64,000 bases of DNA from positions 186,001 through 250,000 of the forward strand of contig NZ_CYSP01000002.1 in NCBI RefSeq assembly GCF_001298735.1, read 5' to 3'. The notes beneath the pieces are model-generated. The model did not search any database and was not told the DNA's origin. It was given only the letters and a program-made list of their open reading frames with translations. Made by a program: the position numbers and the translations under genes. The stretch comes from Propionispora sp. 2/2-37 (GTDB lineage Bacteria > Bacillota > Negativicutes > Propionisporales > Propionisporaceae). Position 1 is the first letter of the stretch, and every line of letters begins with the position of its first letter. This document shows, in pieces, positions 63,388 through 64,000 of this stretch.

Positions 63388-64000
63388 GAATGTCCTCCAG
63401 CATGGGTATGGGCAACCTGCAAAATGAGTTCGGCCGTTCTTTGCACGGCTCCGCTATCACCTAATTTTCTGCGCATATCCGTCAAATCCTGCAACATTCG
63501 CCCGCGAACACCGTCATCCTGCAAAATAGCCAAGGCCCGCTCGGCAGTCTTTGCCTCATTGGCATCTCCCTGCAGCAGTTCCGGCACAATCTCCCGGCCG
63601 GCAATAATGTTGGGCAGGCTGACATGGGGAATGCGGATTAAAAATTTCCCCAGAAAATAAGTGAGCGGTGACATTTTATAGACGACTACGGTAGGCAGTT
63701 GCATCAGCGCGGTTTCCAATATGGCCGTTCCAGACGCCGCAATTGCGATATCGGCAATATTCATCAAATCATAGGTATTTTTGTCGGTCAGGGTTACCTG
63801 AATGCCGGCATGGTTTATTTTATCCTGCAACATTTCCCGGGAAATTGTCGTAGCCACCGGCAGGAAAAATTGACAGCCGGGCAGCTCTTCGCTAATTTTT
63901 TCCCCGGCAGACAACATGATGTCGGTCAGTTGCTCCACTTCCTGCTTTCTGCTGCCGGGCATAAATAATACCAGCGGGCGCTGCGGGTCGGCTCCGAAAT
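63384..64000 (-). CDS. lpxB: Lipid-A-disaccharide synthase LpxB (partial)
   Basis: The C-terminal 205 or so residues; the 5' part lies beyond the right edge. FGADPQRPLVLFMPGSRKQE, ASGTAILETALMQLPTVVVY, PLTYFLGKFLIRIPHVSLPN and IIAGREIVPELLQGD match the GT-B donor domain of LpxB (GT19), which joins UDP-diacylglucosamine and lipid X. The ATG at 63962 is internal. Overlaps msbA by 4 bases. Confidence 0.93.
   Translation of the reverse strand, partial: FGADPQRPLVLFMPGSRKQEVEQLTDIMLSAGEKISEELPGCQFFLPVATTISREMLQDKINHAGIQVTLTDKNTYDLMNIADIAIAASGTAILETALMQLPTVVVYKMSPLTYFLGKFLIRIPHVSLPNIIAGREIVPELLQGDANEAKTAERALAILQDDGVRGRMLQDLTDMRRKLGDSGAVQRTAELILQVAHTHAGGHS

Overview
The window looks like a chromosomal segment of a Gram-negative (diderm) Firmicute of the class Negativicutes, most likely a Sporomusaceae-like organism. 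Three things point there. A nearly complete lipopolysaccharide (LPS) synthesis and export set is present (lpxB, msbA, waaA-lpxK, kdsA/B/C/D, lpxL-like, lptA/B/C/D/F). The outer-membrane porins carry an N-terminal S-layer homology (SLH) domain, a hallmark of Negativicutes. The capsule kinase is split in the Firmicute manner (separate chain-length protein and CpsD) but is paired with an outer-membrane export protein. The assignment rests on gene content only.

Layout. Almost every gene is on the minus strand, so transcription runs from high to low coordinates; the one exception is a glycosyltransferase at 34945-36096. Positions 1-6.9 kb hold an exopolysaccharide/capsule operon: small leader protein, OPX exporter, chain-length protein, tyrosine kinase, WbaP-type initiating transferase, Wzx flippase, acetyltransferase and the start of a 4Fe-4S protein. 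Positions 7.0-9.8 kb hold two tandem LuxR-type response regulators, each followed upstream by the decayed end of a histidine kinase, with matching terminators and a shared putative operator/promoter, then about 750 bp without a gene. Positions 9.8-24 kb hold the PHP phosphatase CpsB, rmlDCAB, and an AT-rich O-antigen cassette: a two-domain glycosyltransferase with a KpsC-like N-terminal half, a methyltransferase, Wzt/Wzm, glycosyltransferases, glf and a second WbaP paralogue.

Positions 24.3-38 kb hold a WaaL-like ligase and core/outer-core glycosyltransferases, one of them frameshifted, plus ugd and a UDP-glucuronate 4-epimerase and two family 9 transferases. Positions 38.2-44.6 kb hold rfaE2, rfaE1, a short LptD, two secreted proteins of unknown function, a CPBP protease and a third unknown secreted protein. 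Positions 44.8-49.8 kb hold three SLH porins with a YqgF-like gene among them. Positions 50.2-64 kb hold DUF3084, lptF, lptB, lptA, lptC, lpxL, kdsC, kdsD, kdsA, kdsB, a waaA-lpxK fusion, msbA and partial lpxB.

How they work together. The right-hand block makes Kdo, builds and acylates lipid A-Kdo, flips it (MsbA) and moves it to the surface (Lpt). RfaE1/E2 and the family 9 transferases add heptose. The central block makes dTDP-rhamnose, UDP-galactofuranose, UDP-GlcA and UDP-GalA and assembles an O-chain exported by Wzm/Wzt and ligated by WaaL. The left block makes a second polymer by a Wzx/OPX route, controlled by CpsD/CpsB phosphorylation and probably by the response regulators. The most notable unexplained signals are a structured RNA element shared by the leaders of all three porins, the duplicated regulator module with its paired terminators and operator, and the KpsC-like/GT4 chimera.
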